From CAYLQA01 sp964385695 (GTDB lineage: Bacteria > Desulfobacterota > Desulfobulbia > Desulfobulbales > Desulfurivibrionaceae), in the NCBI GenBank assembly GCA_964385695.1, contig CAYLQA010000023.1, positions 1 to 56,030 on the forward strand: 56,030 nucleotides of DNA, read 5' to 3'. Position 1 is the stretch's first letter. Every line of letters starts with the position of its first letter. The notes below the pieces were generated by a model. It saw only the letters and a list, made by a program, of their open reading frames with translations. It was not told where the DNA came from and made no database searches. The position numbers and the translations under genes are program-made. Below are positions 24,356 to 34,143 of the stretch, piece after piece.

Positions 24356-25572
24356 TGGATAAGGTCATCTATATGGACAACAATGCCACCACCCGGGTTG
24401 CACCTGAGGTTGTGGAGGAGATGTTGCCTTATTTTTCCGATCTGTACGGCAACCCATCGAGCATGCATCGTTTTGGCGGACAAGTCGGCGCTGCTGTGAC
24501 CGAAGCCCGGCAGAAAATCGCTGACCTTATAGGTGCCATGCCGGAAGAGATCATTTTTACAAGTTGCGGGACAGAGAGTGATTCCACCGCAATTTTATCC
24601 GCCCTGCAGACCTTTCCGGAAAAACGTCACATTATTACCACCAGGGTTGAGCATCCTGCCGTAAAAAATCTTTGTGAAAATATTGATTCACTTACCGGAC
24701 ATAAACATAAAGTCACCCAATTGCCTGTCAATGCGGACGGCACTCTTGATCTGAAAATGTATGAAGAGGCCCTGAGTGAGGACACCGCAATCGTAAGTGT
24801 GATGTGGGCAAACAATGAAACCGGTGTTTTGTTTCCCATTCAGGAAATGGCTGAGATTGCTCAAGAAAAAGGAGTACTTTTTCATACCGATGCAGTGCAG
24901 GCCGTGGGGAAAATTCCCATCGACCTGTCACAAGTACCTATTGATTTCCTTTCTCTTTCCGGCCATAAATTACATGCGCCAAAGGGAATAGGTGTTTTGT
25001 ATGTCCGAAAAGGGACACCTTTTGCACCCTTTATGATAGGCGGGCACCAAGAGCATGGTCGTCGCGGCGGAACTGAAAATGTTGCTGCGATAATCGGTCT
25101 TGGCAAGGCCTGCGAGTTGGCGGCGCAACATTTAGATGAAGAGAATGATCGGGTTAAGGCATTACGAGATAAACTTGAAGACGGACTGCTAAAAGCAATC
25201 CCCAGCTCCATACTCAATGGTCACAAGACCTTACGCCTGCCCAATACGACGAATATCAGCTTTGAATATGTAGAAGGCGAATCCATCCTTTTGCATCTTG
25301 ACCGCTTCGGCATCTGTGCCTCATCCGGTTCGGCCTGTACCTCAGGGTCTCTCGAACCTTCGCATGTTATGAGAGCTATGGGTGTACCGTTTACCGCGGC
25401 GCACGGCTCTATTCGTTTAAGTCTCAGTATCTATAACACTGAGGAAGAGATTGATTACGTTTTAGAAAAGCTTCCTCCTGTCATTGCCCAGCTTCGTGAG
25501 ATGTCGCCTTTTTGGCAAAGCGAGCACAGCGGCAAGAAAGGTGGTAGCCAGTGTAAATGTAGCTGTTCTTAA
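24355..25572 (+). CDS. nifS: Cysteine desulfurase NifS
   Basis: The protein has 405 residues. It is a PLP enzyme with the Lys-containing SLSGHKLHAPKG segment and the active loop Cys in SGSACTSGSLEPS. It supplies sulfur to NifU. The C-terminal tail ends in a Cys-rich, Lys/Gly-rich stretch (QCKCSCS) that is longer than in typical NifS and could aid metal or persulfide handling. The gene is coupled to nifU and followed 24 nt later by thyX. Confidence 0.96.
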   Translation: MDKVIYMDNNATTRVAPEVVEEMLPYFSDLYGNPSSMHRFGGQVGAAVTEARQKIADLIGAMPEEIIFTSCGTESDSTAILSALQTFPEKRHIITTRVEHPAVKNLCENIDSLTGHKHKVTQLPVNADGTLDLKMYEEALSEDTAIVSVMWANNETGVLFPIQEMAEIAQEKGVLFHTDAVQAVGKIPIDLSQVPIDFLSLSGHKLHAPKGIGVLYVRKGTPFAPFMIGGHQEHGRRGGTENVAAIIGLGKACELAAQHLDEENDRVKALRDKLEDGLLKAIPSSILNGHKTLRLPNTTNISFEYVEGESILLHLDRFGICASSGSACTSGSLEPSHVMRAMGVPFTAAHGSIRLSLSIYNTEEEIDYVLEKLPPVIAQLREMSPFWQSEHSGKKGGSQCKCSCS

Positions 25573-25596
25573 CTCAGGAGATAGGGGACTATTTGC

Positions 25597-26553
25597 ATGA
25601 AGGTAATTCCTGCATCATTTGAGATTTTAGAAGATCTTGACCGTCAATCCATGGCCGTACGTATCGAGGCATGTGGAAGGCTTTGTTATAAGAGTGAGGA
25701 CAAGATCACCGAAGACTCTGCTGATCCTTTTATTCGTGGCATCGTAAAACATGGCCATAATTCGGTCATGGAAATGGCTGCTATCAGCCTCAAGGTTGAG
25801 GTGGACACAGAGTCGCATATAACGCAGTTTTTAAGTGTTATCCCCAAATATGTGCAGTTTGACCGGCTGGAGAAAAAGGAACTGCTTATCTCCGCCACGG
25901 TTCGTGCCTTTCGAGAATTGTACCGTGATCATGGCAGCGGTAAGCTGATCAAGGCAATTGCCACTTATTTGGGAGAGCGTTATCCGCTCTTTTTTTATGA
26001 CTTGGTGCCAAAGCGTGGCTGGGTTCCACAGTCAGGTGTGATTGTGGAGCAGTTGAGCCAGGAAGAGATAGACGATTTGTCTGCTGATCTTCTTGCTAAA
26101 CATCGCCACATTGCCGTACGCCTGATCACGAATCGGGCGGTTACCCATGAGCTAGTAAGGCATCGGCCATGTTCTTATTTGCAGGAGAGTCAACGGTACT
26201 GTCGTTACTCTGAAGACAAGTTCGGAAGCGAGGTCACCTTTATAAAGCCGATGTTTTATAAAGAAGGCAGTGAGGAATATGGCTTGTGGGAGCAGGCCAT
26301 GGTTGAGACGGAAAAACTCTACCTCAAGCTGCTAGAGACCTCGACAGCCCAGGCGGCCCGGACAGTTCTGCCAAACTCTTGCAAGACGGAGATTATTGTT
26401 TTTGCCAACCTTTTGGAGTGGCTGCATATCTTCCGCTTGCGCACACCGCGCAATGCAGAGCCTTCCATGCGCGAGGTGATGATTCCGCTGTTGGATGCGA
26501 TGAAGGTGAAGTTCCCGAGTGTGTTTGAACCTCTGCCCACACCGGAGTTGTAA
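25597..26553 (+). CDS. thyX: Flavin-dependent thymidylate synthase
   Basis: The protein has 318 residues with the ThyX motif RHRx7S at R188-S198 (RHRPCSYLQES). ThyX makes dTMP from dUMP with methylene-THF and FADH2, which links it to the folate one-carbon flow of this region. It is longer than the minimal ThyX (about 220), as in the two-domain bacterial forms. It lies 24 nt after nifS, in one operon, and ends before a hairpin terminator. Confidence 0.95.
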   Translation: MKVIPASFEILEDLDRQSMAVRIEACGRLCYKSEDKITEDSADPFIRGIVKHGHNSVMEMAAISLKVEVDTESHITQFLSVIPKYVQFDRLEKKELLISATVRAFRELYRDHGSGKLIKAIATYLGERYPLFFYDLVPKRGWVPQSGVIVEQLSQEEIDDLSADLLAKHRHIAVRLITNRAVTHELVRHRPCSYLQESQRYCRYSEDKFGSEVTFIKPMFYKEGSEEYGLWEQAMVETEKLYLKLLETSTAQAARTVLPNSCKTEIIVFANLLEWLHIFRLRTPRNAEPSMREVMIPLLDAMKVKFPSVFEPLPTPEL

Positions 26554-26568
26554 TACATAGCGTTCAAG

Positions 26569-26597
26569 AAGGACCTCTCAGTCCTTTTTATTTTTTT
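26569..26597 (+). terminator. Rho-independent terminator of nifU-nifS-thyX
   Basis: AAGGAC (26569-26574) pairs with GTCCTT (26581-26586) around CTCTCA, and a T-rich tract (TTTATTTTTTT) follows at once. It separates thyX from fhs. Confidence 0.8.
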
Positions 26598-26598
26598 C

Positions 26599-26620
26599 TA
26601 TACATTTGGGGAAATGTATA
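26599..26620. repeat. Inverted repeat in the fhs leader
   Basis: TATACATTT (26599-26607) and AAATGTATA (26612-26620) form a perfect 9-bp dyad around GGGG, about 45 nt before the fhs start. A second short stem, GGTCC/GGACC, follows at 26623-26637. This could be an operator or leader hairpin. No T run follows. Confidence 0.6.
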
Positions 26621-26665
26621 ACGGTCCTTTTAGGACCCAAAGAATTTTATTTAAGGAGGAAGTAG

Positions 26666-28429
26666 ATGGCTTTAGATCCGACAAAACATGCAGATTGGGA
26701 GATTGCGGAGGAAGCAGAGAGCCGCATGAAGACTGTTTACGAGCTCGGTGAGCAGCTCGGTCTGGAAAAAGAAGAATTGCTGCCTTACGGCCATTACATC
26801 GGCAAGCTTGATTATCGTAAGATTATGAACAGGCTTGGCGACAAGCCTGACGGTAAGTACATCGATGTTACCGCTATCAGCCCGACTCCCCTTGGTGAGG
26901 GTAAGTCAACCTGTGCCATGGGTCTTGTTCAGGGTCTTGGTAAGCGCAACAAGTCGGTTGTCGGTGCCATCCGCCAGCCTTCCGGCGGCCCGACCATGAA
27001 CATCAAAGGTTCCGCTGCCGGTGGTGGTCTTGCCCAGTGTATTCCTTTGACCCCGTTCTCATTGGGACTTACCGGTGACATCAACGCTATCATGAACGCC
27101 CACAACCTGGCCATGGTCGCTGTCACCTCCCGTATGCAGCATGAGTCCAACTACTCTGACGAGGTACTGACCCGTCGTGGCCTCAAGCGTCTTGATATCC
27201 ATCCCAAGAAGGTAGAGATGGGTTGGATTATCGACTACTGTGCCCAATCTCTTAGAAATATCACCATCGGCCTCGGCGGCAAGATGGACGGCATGACCAT
27301 GCAGAGTAAGTTTGCCATTGCGGTAAGCTCCGAGGTTATGGCCATTCTCTCTATTGCCAACGACCTTGAGGATATGCGCCGCAGAATGGGTAAGATTGTT
27401 GTCGGTTACGATCGCAACGACAAACCCATTACTACCGAGGACCTGGACGTTGCTGGCGCCATGACCGCCTGGATGGTTGAGGCCCTGAATCCCAACCTGA
27501 TGCAGACTCTTGAGGGTCAGCCTGTTGTTGTTCATGCCGGTCCTTTTGCCAACATCGCTATTGGTCAATCTTCTGTTATCGCTGACCGCGTTGCCTTGAA
27601 GGTTGCCGATTACAACGTTACCGAGTCCGGCTTTGGTGCTGACATCGGTTTTGAGAAATTCTGGAACCTGAAGTGCCGCTTCTCCGGCAATAAGCCCAAC
27701 TGTGCAGTTGTTGTTGCCACTATCCGTGCTCTTAAATGCCACGGTGGCGCACCGATTCCTGTACCTGGTAAGCCCATGCCTGACGAGTACGGCAAAGAGA
27801 ACGTCGGTTGGGTTGAAGAAGGTTGTAAAAACCTTATCCACCACATTGAGACCGTTAAGAAGGCTGGTATCAATCCTGTTGTCTGTATCAATGCTTTTTA
27901 CACCGATACTGACAATGAGATTAAGGCTGTACGCCGCATCTGTGAGGCAGCCGGTGCCCGCGTTGCCTTGTCCCGTCATTGGGAGCACGGCGGAGAGGGA
28001 GCCCTTGAGTTTGCCGACGCTGTTGTGGATGCCTGTGAAGAGCCCAACGACTTCAAGTTCCTCTATGACCTTGAGGCGCCGCTCAGTGAGCGCATCGACA
28101 AGATCGCCAAAGAGGTTTACGGCGCTGACGGTGTCAGCTACTCTGCTGAGGCTAAGACCAAGCTTGATCGTATGGAGAATGATCCTGAGCTCAAGGAAAT
28201 GGGTACCTGTATGGTTAAGACCCATCTTTCCCTTTCCCACGATCCGACCAAGAAGGGTGTTCCCACCGGTTGGACCCTGCCGATTCGCGACATCCTTACC
28301 TATAAAGGTGCAGGCTTTGTCGTGCCGGTTGCCGGTGCCATCAGTCTGATGCCTGGTACTGCATCCGATCCAGCATACCGCCGGATTGATGTAGATGTTG
28401 AGACCGGTCGAGTGAAAGGCGTATTTTAA
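26666..28429 (+). CDS. fhs: Formate-tetrahydrofolate ligase
   Basis: The protein has 587 residues, against about 560 in most families. The P-loop is TPLGEGKST (about 73-80), followed by the conserved GxxxGGGxAQ segment (AAGGGLAQ). The enzyme makes 10-formyl-THF from formate, ATP and THF, step two of the methyl branch of the Wood-Ljungdahl pathway. AAGGAGG lies 6 nt before the ATG. It stands apart from the folD-acs operon, separated by the PilB-like gene, and has its own terminator. Product identity is secure. Confidence 0.98.
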   Translation: MALDPTKHADWEIAEEAESRMKTVYELGEQLGLEKEELLPYGHYIGKLDYRKIMNRLGDKPDGKYIDVTAISPTPLGEGKSTCAMGLVQGLGKRNKSVVGAIRQPSGGPTMNIKGSAAGGGLAQCIPLTPFSLGLTGDINAIMNAHNLAMVAVTSRMQHESNYSDEVLTRRGLKRLDIHPKKVEMGWIIDYCAQSLRNITIGLGGKMDGMTMQSKFAIAVSSEVMAILSIANDLEDMRRRMGKIVVGYDRNDKPITTEDLDVAGAMTAWMVEALNPNLMQTLEGQPVVVHAGPFANIAIGQSSVIADRVALKVADYNVTESGFGADIGFEKFWNLKCRFSGNKPNCAVVVATIRALKCHGGAPIPVPGKPMPDEYGKENVGWVEEGCKNLIHHIETVKKAGINPVVCINAFYTDTDNEIKAVRRICEAAGARVALSRHWEHGGEGALEFADAVVDACEEPNDFKFLYDLEAPLSERIDKIAKEVYGADGVSYSAEAKTKLDRMENDPELKEMGTCMVKTHLSLSHDPTKKGVPTGWTLPIRDILTYKGAGFVVPVAGAISLMPGTASDPAYRRIDVDVETGRVKGVF

Positions 28430-28454
28430 GCCTTATTTGCTACTGTGTTTTACG

Positions 28455-28487
28455 GGCTGTCGGAGTAATTTCCGGCAGCCTTTTTTT
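28455..28487 (+). terminator. Rho-independent terminator of fhs
   Basis: GGCTGTCGGA (28455-28464) pairs with TCCGGCAGCC (28471-28480), allowing one T-G pair, and seven T follow. It lies 25 nt past the fhs stop. Confidence 0.92.
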
Positions 28488-28614
28488 ATGCTTTTTTTGT
28501 AAGGAAAAATGGCCTGAACCTTGAAAAAAGAGTTTGTATAAAATAATCCTGTGATACTATAAATGACGATAATAACTACTCATTCAGCAAGTTACGTTTT
28601 TCTCGATAGCGATT

Positions 28615-30828
28615 ATGGCCAAGGCAGATAAAAAATCCACATTGCGCGGAACAGTCAAAGATCAGTCCGGTGCCGGCAAGATCAAAATTGGCGAGTTGTT
28701 GCGTAAAGAGGCCCAGATCAGCAGTACCCAGTTTGACGAGGCCGTTGCCATCCAAAAGAAGAAGGGCGGCCGCCTCAGTTCCATTCTTTTAAAGCTTGGG
28801 CATATTGATGATACGACTGTCCTCAACTTTCTCAGCCGACTCCATAACTACCAGACCGTTGAGATAAAGCGAGAGCCGCCCAAGCCTGAGGCTCTTGAAC
28901 TTCTTCCCTTTGATGTTGCTAAAAAGTATCTTGCCTTCCCGCTTCGGATGATCGGCAAAAATCTGCAGATCACCATGGCTGAGCCCACTGACACGGCTGC
29001 GGTAGAGAACCTGCAAGCAGAGATCAAGACCCCCCTGACTGTCTGTGTCTCCTCGGAAAAGGACATTGTTGATGCTTATAAAGAGCATTACAAGATCAGT
29101 GATGAGGATTATCAATCCTTTTTTGAAGATGCAGGCAAGGAAGAGCCGGAAGAAGAGATGCCCGTTACCCAGGTCGACGACTTTGGTGCCCTTGCATCGG
29201 AAGCAGCCGAGGGCATGGAGCTTGAGACCATTGGTGAGGAAGCCGGGACAGATCAGTATTCTGCTACCGATGCGCCTATTATCAAACTGGTGAACGGAAT
29301 CCTTATCAAGGCTGTCAATGACGGCGTAAGTGATATTCATATCGAACCCTATGAAAAGTCTCTCCAGGTTCGTTATCGTATGGATGGTTCGCTTTATAAG
29401 TCGATGAACCTTCCCCTTGGTATTAAAAATGCCCTGAACTCCCGTGTAAAGATTATGGCGCAACTTGATATTACCGAGCGCCGTGTTCCGCAGGATGGTC
29501 GTATCCGCATTAAGATGGGGCGGAATAGGGCGGTTGATTTTCGTGTTTCCTCTCTGCCCACACTTTTTGGTGAGAGTATTGTTCTGCGTATTCTCGATAA
29601 GGGCAGTTTGAATGTCGATTTGACCAAACTCGGTTTTGAAACCACCACCTTTGAGACCTTAAAGCGTTGTATCTATCGCCCCCAGGGGCTTTTGCTCGTT
29701 ACCGGCCCAACGGGTAGCGGTAAAACCGTAACCTTGTACTCAGTTCTTAACTCACTCAACAGTGAAGACACCAAGATCCTCACCGCAGAGGACCCGGTAG
29801 AGTTTAACTTCAAGGGGATTAACCAGGTTAACGTCCACACCGAGGTGGGCATGACCTTTGCCGCCGCGTTGAAGGCATTTTTACGCCAAGATCCCGACAT
29901 TATCATGGTTGGTGAGATTCGTGATATGGAAACCGCTGAGATTGCAATCAAGGCGGCGATGACCGGTCATTTGGTTTTTAGTACTCTGCACACCAATGAT
30001 TGTCCCGCCACTATCGGTCGTTTGGTCGACATTGGCATCCCTCCATTTATGGTTGCCTCTTCCGTTACCATGGTCTTGTCCCAGCGTCTTGGTCGTCGCC
30101 TCTGTGGTGAATGCAAGCAAGAGATGGAACGTCCTCCCAAAGAAGAAATGTTGGGCATGGGGTTTACCGAAGAGGAGCTGGGGCAAGATTTCACGATTTA
30201 CGGGCCAAAGGGCTGTTCAACGTGCAACGGTGTCGGCTACAAGGGCAGGGTGGGGCTCTTTGAGTTGATGGAGGTGACTGACGAGGTTGCCAAGGCCATC
30301 AATGCTGAGGTTCCCGAGGATCAATTGCGTAAAATTGCGGCGCAAGAAGGCATGGTCCCCTTGCGTCGCGCTGGTATTCACAAGGTTATAGAGGGTGTTA
30401 CCAGCATCGAAGAGGTGCTGCGTCGGACTGTTGTTACCGAGGAAAGTCTCCCTGCCTACCTTGTGCACCCTGATATTGAAGAATATGACGACGGAGATTA
30501 CATTATTCGTCAGAATAATAAGGATATCGATTTCTTTAAGTTGGTGAACGGAGCGGTCAGCGTTGTTAAAGACGGCAAGAAGATTGCCGAGATTACCGAG
30601 CCCGGTGAATATTTCGGTGAGATGAGTGCGATTTCCGGGGAGCCGCGCTCTGCCTCGATTCTTTCAAAGGGCCGCTCTAAAATTAAACGCTTTCCCGGCG
30701 ATAAACTCATGGAGGTTATTGAAAAATACCCTGATGTTGCCAGACACCTTTTTAAAACCGTTGTTGTCCGTTTGAACCAGGCAAACAATATCATTGTCAA
30801 ACTTGCAAACGATCGAACAAAAAAGTAG
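28615..30828 (+). CDS. PilB/GspE-type secretion ATPase with C-terminal cyclic-nucleotide-binding-like domain
   Basis: The protein has 737 residues. An N-terminal GSPII_E/MshEN domain (about 20-150) and a linker are followed by the ATPase with Walker A GPTGSGKT (about 363-370), Asp and His boxes and a Cys4 zinc site (CGEC at about 496, CSTC at about 535). From about residue 620 a cNMP-binding domain follows, with FGEMSAISGEPRSASI matching the phosphate-binding cassette. This extra domain is unusual for the family. ATPases of this type power type IV pilus or type II secretion assembly. It stands alone here, with no pilC, pilT or pseudopilin genes near. Whether it binds cAMP, c-di-AMP or nothing is unknown. 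Confidence 0.93.
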   Translation: MAKADKKSTLRGTVKDQSGAGKIKIGELLRKEAQISSTQFDEAVAIQKKKGGRLSSILLKLGHIDDTTVLNFLSRLHNYQTVEIKREPPKPEALELLPFDVAKKYLAFPLRMIGKNLQITMAEPTDTAAVENLQAEIKTPLTVCVSSEKDIVDAYKEHYKISDEDYQSFFEDAGKEEPEEEMPVTQVDDFGALASEAAEGMELETIGEEAGTDQYSATDAPIIKLVNGILIKAVNDGVSDIHIEPYEKSLQVRYRMDGSLYKSMNLPLGIKNALNSRVKIMAQLDITERRVPQDGRIRIKMGRNRAVDFRVSSLPTLFGESIVLRILDKGSLNVDLTKLGFETTTFETLKRCIYRPQGLLLVTGPTGSGKTVTLYSVLNSLNSEDTKILTAEDPVEFNFKGINQVNVHTEVGMTFAAALKAFLRQDPDIIMVGEIRDMETAEIAIKAAMTGHLVFSTLHTNDCPATIGRLVDIGIPPFMVASSVTMVLSQRLGRRLCGECKQEMERPPKEEMLGMGFTEEELGQDFTIYGPKGCSTCNGVGYKGRVGLFELMEVTDEVAKAINAEVPEDQLRKIAAQEGMVPLRRAGIHKVIEGVTSIEEVLRRTVVTEESLPAYLVHPDIEEYDDGDYIIRQNNKDIDFFKLVNGAVSVVKDGKKIAEITEPGEYFGEMSAISGEPRSASILSKGRSKIKRFPGDKLMEVIEKYPDVARHLFKTVVVRLNQANNIIVKLANDRTKK

Positions 30829-31140
30829 GCGTTTGTCAGGATAGTTTTTGACCAATATTTTTTTCACATTTCTCCCTGGTGACATTTTTTTCTCTACCAC
30901 TCTCTAAGTCCAAAAAAATCCCATTTACCGCCTGTAACCGGTACATATACCTATTGAAATAACCAATGTAATTGAGTATTTTGAGCATCCTTAGTCCTGA
31001 AATTTCGCTCAATAGGCCCCCTGGTTTTTTAGCGATTTTTAGCTGCCAAAATAAATGGTCAGAGTGGATACTTTTGTCTTTATTTGTATGTAAGAAATTA
31101 ATAGATCACTATAACTTTTGGATATAAGGAGTAAATGATA
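30829..31140 (+). other. Intergenic region before the folD-acs operon
   Basis: This 312-bp, AT-rich gap should carry the promoter of the folD-acs-fdhA-hdrA operon. I see no gene, tRNA or strong hairpin. AAGGAG at 31126-31131 is the folD ribosome binding site. No clear regulator site or riboswitch stands out. Confidence 0.6.
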
Positions 31141-32028
31141 ATGAGTGCCAAGATTATTAGCGGTACCGAGGTCGCCAAGGAGATTCGTGAGGAACTGAAG
31201 GTTGAAGTTGCCGAACTGACTGAGAAGCATAATGTTGTTCCTGGTTTGGTAACCATCCTTGTCGGAGAGGATCCTGCCTCTCAATCTTATGTAAGTGCTA
31301 AGAATAAAACCGCTAAGGCGCTTGGTATTTACTCTGAGCAGGTGACCCTGCCTGCCGACACCAGCGAAGAAGATCTGTTGGCTACCGTTGAGAAGTATAA
31401 CAACGACGACAAGATCAACGGTATTCTGGTTCAGCTCCCCCTGCCTAAGCATATCAATGACAACAAGGTTCTGTATGCCATTAACCCAGATAAGGACGTT
31501 GACGGGTTTCACCCCGTAAACGTCGGCAAAATGGTTCTTGGTGAGCAATGTTACCTGCCTTGCACCCCCCATGGAATTCTTGAGCTTTTAAAGCGCAGTG
31601 GCACCGAGACCAGCGGAGCAGAGGTTGTTATTATCGGCCGCAGTAACATCGTTGGTAAGCCCATTGCCAACCTCATGCTGCAGAAGCGTGATGCCGGAAA
31701 CGCTACAATTACCCTTTGTCACACCCGTACGAAAGATATGGCTGCACACTGCAAGCGCGCTGATATCATCATTGCTGCCGTTGGTGTGCCCAACATGGTT
31801 ACCGCGGACATGGTAAAAGATGGTGCTGTTATCATCGATGTCGGTGTGAATCGTATTGGTAAAACCGATTCCGGAAAAGCCATCCTTGCCGGTGATGTTG
31901 ATTTTGATGCGGTGAAGGAAAAGGCTGGTGCCATTACCCCTGTGCCAGGCGGTGTTGGCCCCATGACCATTACCATGTTAATGAAAAATACTGTCCAGGC
32001 TGCCAAGCAGGCTGCAGGATTAGCGTAA
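31141..32028 (+). CDS. folD: Bifunctional methylene-THF dehydrogenase/methenyl-THF cyclohydrolase
   Basis: The protein has 295 residues. It shows the conserved YVSAKNKTAKALGI segment with the catalytic Lys, QLPLPKHI, and the NAD(P) part GRSNIVGKP. It converts 10-formyl-THF product methenyl-THF to methylene-THF. I chose the ATG at 31141, 9 nt after AAGGAG; the ATG at 31135 is only 3 nt away. It is the first gene of the acs operon. The 68-nt gap to acsA holds no hairpin I can see. Confidence 0.97.
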   Translation: MSAKIISGTEVAKEIREELKVEVAELTEKHNVVPGLVTILVGEDPASQSYVSAKNKTAKALGIYSEQVTLPADTSEEDLLATVEKYNNDDKINGILVQLPLPKHINDNKVLYAINPDKDVDGFHPVNVGKMVLGEQCYLPCTPHGILELLKRSGTETSGAEVVIIGRSNIVGKPIANLMLQKRDAGNATITLCHTRTKDMAAHCKRADIIIAAVGVPNMVTADMVKDGAVIIDVGVNRIGKTDSGKAILAGDVDFDAVKEKAGAITPVPGGVGPMTITMLMKNTVQAAKQAAGLA

Positions 32029-32096
32029 AGAGATTTCAGAAAGCATTGTCTTTCTGTCAATGAGTGAATCCCCTAAATATTTATTGAGGACTCAAG

Positions 32097-34088
32097 ATGG
32101 CGATCACAAGAAACGGATGTGAAGGTTGCACAGAGATCACCTGCACTTCCACTAAAGAAGTTCTTTCCAAATCTGAAGTTGCCAAAGATGTCACCACTGC
32201 CTATGACAGGGTGCAGGCTCGCGGCATGTCAGCCTGTCTCTTCGGTTCCGGCGGTACTTGTTGCCGCAACTGCAATATGGGACCTTGCCAGATCATCGAC
32301 GGTGTTGATGACATGGTCGGTATCTGCGGTGCAACGGCAGATACGGTTGTGGCCAGAAACTTTGCCCGTATTGTTGCTGCCGGTTCTGCAGCCCATACGG
32401 ATCACGCCCGTGAGATGGTAAAGGGTTTTATTGATACCGCTAAGGGTAACGGCCCACACGAGATCAAGGATGTGGATAAGCTCATGAGTCTTGCCGAGCT
32501 TTTCGAGGTTGAAACCGAAGGTCGTGAGGTAAACGACATTGCCCTTGAGATCGGAGAGAAGGCACTTGCCGAGTTCGGTAAACAGGATGATACTCCTGTG
32601 ACCATGACCAAGCGCGCCGTTGAAAAACGCCAGAAGCTTTGGAAGGAATTGGATATCGCCCCCCGTGGAATTGATCGCGAGGTTGTCGAGATGATGCACC
32701 GCACCCATATGGGTGTTGACCAGGATTACAAGAACATCATGCTTCAGGCCTCACGTTGTGCTTTGGGGGACGGCTGGGGTTCTTCCATGCTTTCCACCGA
32801 GTTGACCGACATTATGTTCGGCACTCCGGTACCCCGACGTGCAATTGTTGATCTTGGTGTTTTAAAAGACGACCAGGTTAACGTTACTGTCCATGGCCAT
32901 GAACCGCTCCTTGCTGAGTCTCTTTGTATTGCCGCGCAGGATCCTGAAATGCTTGCTCTTGCCAAAAAGGCTGGAGCCAAGGGAATCAACCTTGCCGGTG
33001 TGTGTTGTACCGGTAATGAGATTCTGATGCGTCGCGGTATTCCTGTTGCTGCTGGCTTTGTCCAGCAGGAAATTGCACTTGCAACCGGCGCAGTCGAGGC
33101 CATGGTTGTAGATGTTCAGTGTGTCATGCAGTCATTGACTGACGTTGTCAAGAATATGCATACCGACATCATTACCACCAATTACCGCGCCAAGATGCCT
33201 GGTGGCGTACACATTCAGTTTGAAGAGCATGCGGCTCTGGAGTCTGCTAAGAGCATTCTGTCTCATGCCATCAAAAATTATAAGAAGCGCGGCAAGGCTT
33301 ACATTCCGAAAAAAGAGAAACTCGATGTAGTCGTCGGTTTCAGCCATGAGACCATCAACTACATGCTTGGTGGTCGGTTCCGCGCCAGTTATCGTCCTTT
33401 GAACGATAACATTATCAATGGTCGTATTCGTGGTGTTGCCGCAATCGTTGGTTGTGACAACTTTAAGCTCTCTGACGAAGCGCATGAGATCATTGCCCGT
33501 GAGCTGATCAAAAACAACGTACTTGTAGTCGCAACCGGTTGTGCAGCAACAAGCCTTGGTAAGGCAGGGCTTGTTAACCCTGAGGCAGCTAAGTACTGCG
33601 GCGAGAGTTTGGCAGAGGTCTGTGAGACTGTTGGTATGCCTCCGGTCCTTCACATGGGGTCCTGTGTTGACAACAGCCGTATCCTGATTGCTTTGACTCA
33701 GATGGTCAAGCAGGGTGGTCTTGGTGAAGATATTTCAGACCTGCCGGCAATCGGTACTGCCCCCTTGTGGATGAGTGAAAAGGCTGTGGCGATTGGCCAA
33801 TATTTTGTAGCCAGTGGCGCACAGGTTGTTTTCCAGAGCCTGCCGGTTACCGGTTCCAAGGAATTCAATGAGTACCTTTGTGAAGGACTCATGGGACCCC
33901 TTGGCGCACACTGGAATGTTGAAGAGGATCCGCTTAAGATTGCCCAGCTGATGATCAGCAAGATCGACCAGAAACGTGACGCTTTAGGTATCAACAAGAA
34001 GCAGGATCGCGTTCTTTTCGACATGGAAATGCGTCGTGACATGGGCGGTGATGGCCTTAAAGACGTCGGCTGCCACGGACCTGCATAA
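32097..34088 (+). CDS. cooS: Anaerobic Ni carbon monoxide dehydrogenase (CODH) catalytic subunit
   Basis: The protein has 663 residues. The N-terminal B/D-cluster Cys set is CLFGSGGTCCRNCNMGPC...GICGA. C-cluster ligands are visible in AHTDHA (His), GVCCTGNE, VGCDN, GCAATSLGKAG and MGSCVDNSR. It interconverts CO2 and CO, with electrons from ferredoxin, and delivers CO to acetyl-CoA synthase. In acetogens this gene is called acsA. Its place before acsD/acsB/acsC marks it as the CODH of a CODH/ACS complex. No cooC nickel-insertion gene is in the window. Confidence 0.97.
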   Translation: MAITRNGCEGCTEITCTSTKEVLSKSEVAKDVTTAYDRVQARGMSACLFGSGGTCCRNCNMGPCQIIDGVDDMVGICGATADTVVARNFARIVAAGSAAHTDHAREMVKGFIDTAKGNGPHEIKDVDKLMSLAELFEVETEGREVNDIALEIGEKALAEFGKQDDTPVTMTKRAVEKRQKLWKELDIAPRGIDREVVEMMHRTHMGVDQDYKNIMLQASRCALGDGWGSSMLSTELTDIMFGTPVPRRAIVDLGVLKDDQVNVTVHGHEPLLAESLCIAAQDPEMLALAKKAGAKGINLAGVCCTGNEILMRRGIPVAAGFVQQEIALATGAVEAMVVDVQCVMQSLTDVVKNMHTDIITTNYRAKMPGGVHIQFEEHAALESAKSILSHAIKNYKKRGKAYIPKKEKLDVVVGFSHETINYMLGGRFRASYRPLNDNIINGRIRGVAAIVGCDNFKLSDEAHEIIARELIKNNVLVVATGCAATSLGKAGLVNPEAAKYCGESLAEVCETVGMPPVLHMGSCVDNSRILIALTQMVKQGGLGEDISDLPAIGTAPLWMSEKAVAIGQYFVASGAQVVFQSLPVTGSKEFNEYLCEGLMGPLGAHWNVEEDPLKIAQLMISKIDQKRDALGINKKQDRVLFDMEMRRDMGGDGLKDVGCHGPA

Positions 34089-34143
34089 GCTGCGAGTAAC
34101 TGGTTTTTTCTAAGAAAGATTTGAGGATAAGGAATATTAACCG

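Noticed and set aside
27059..28240. 393-residue minus-strand frame inside fhs
   Set aside because: Antisense shadow of a highly conserved enzyme; no motif or start signal.
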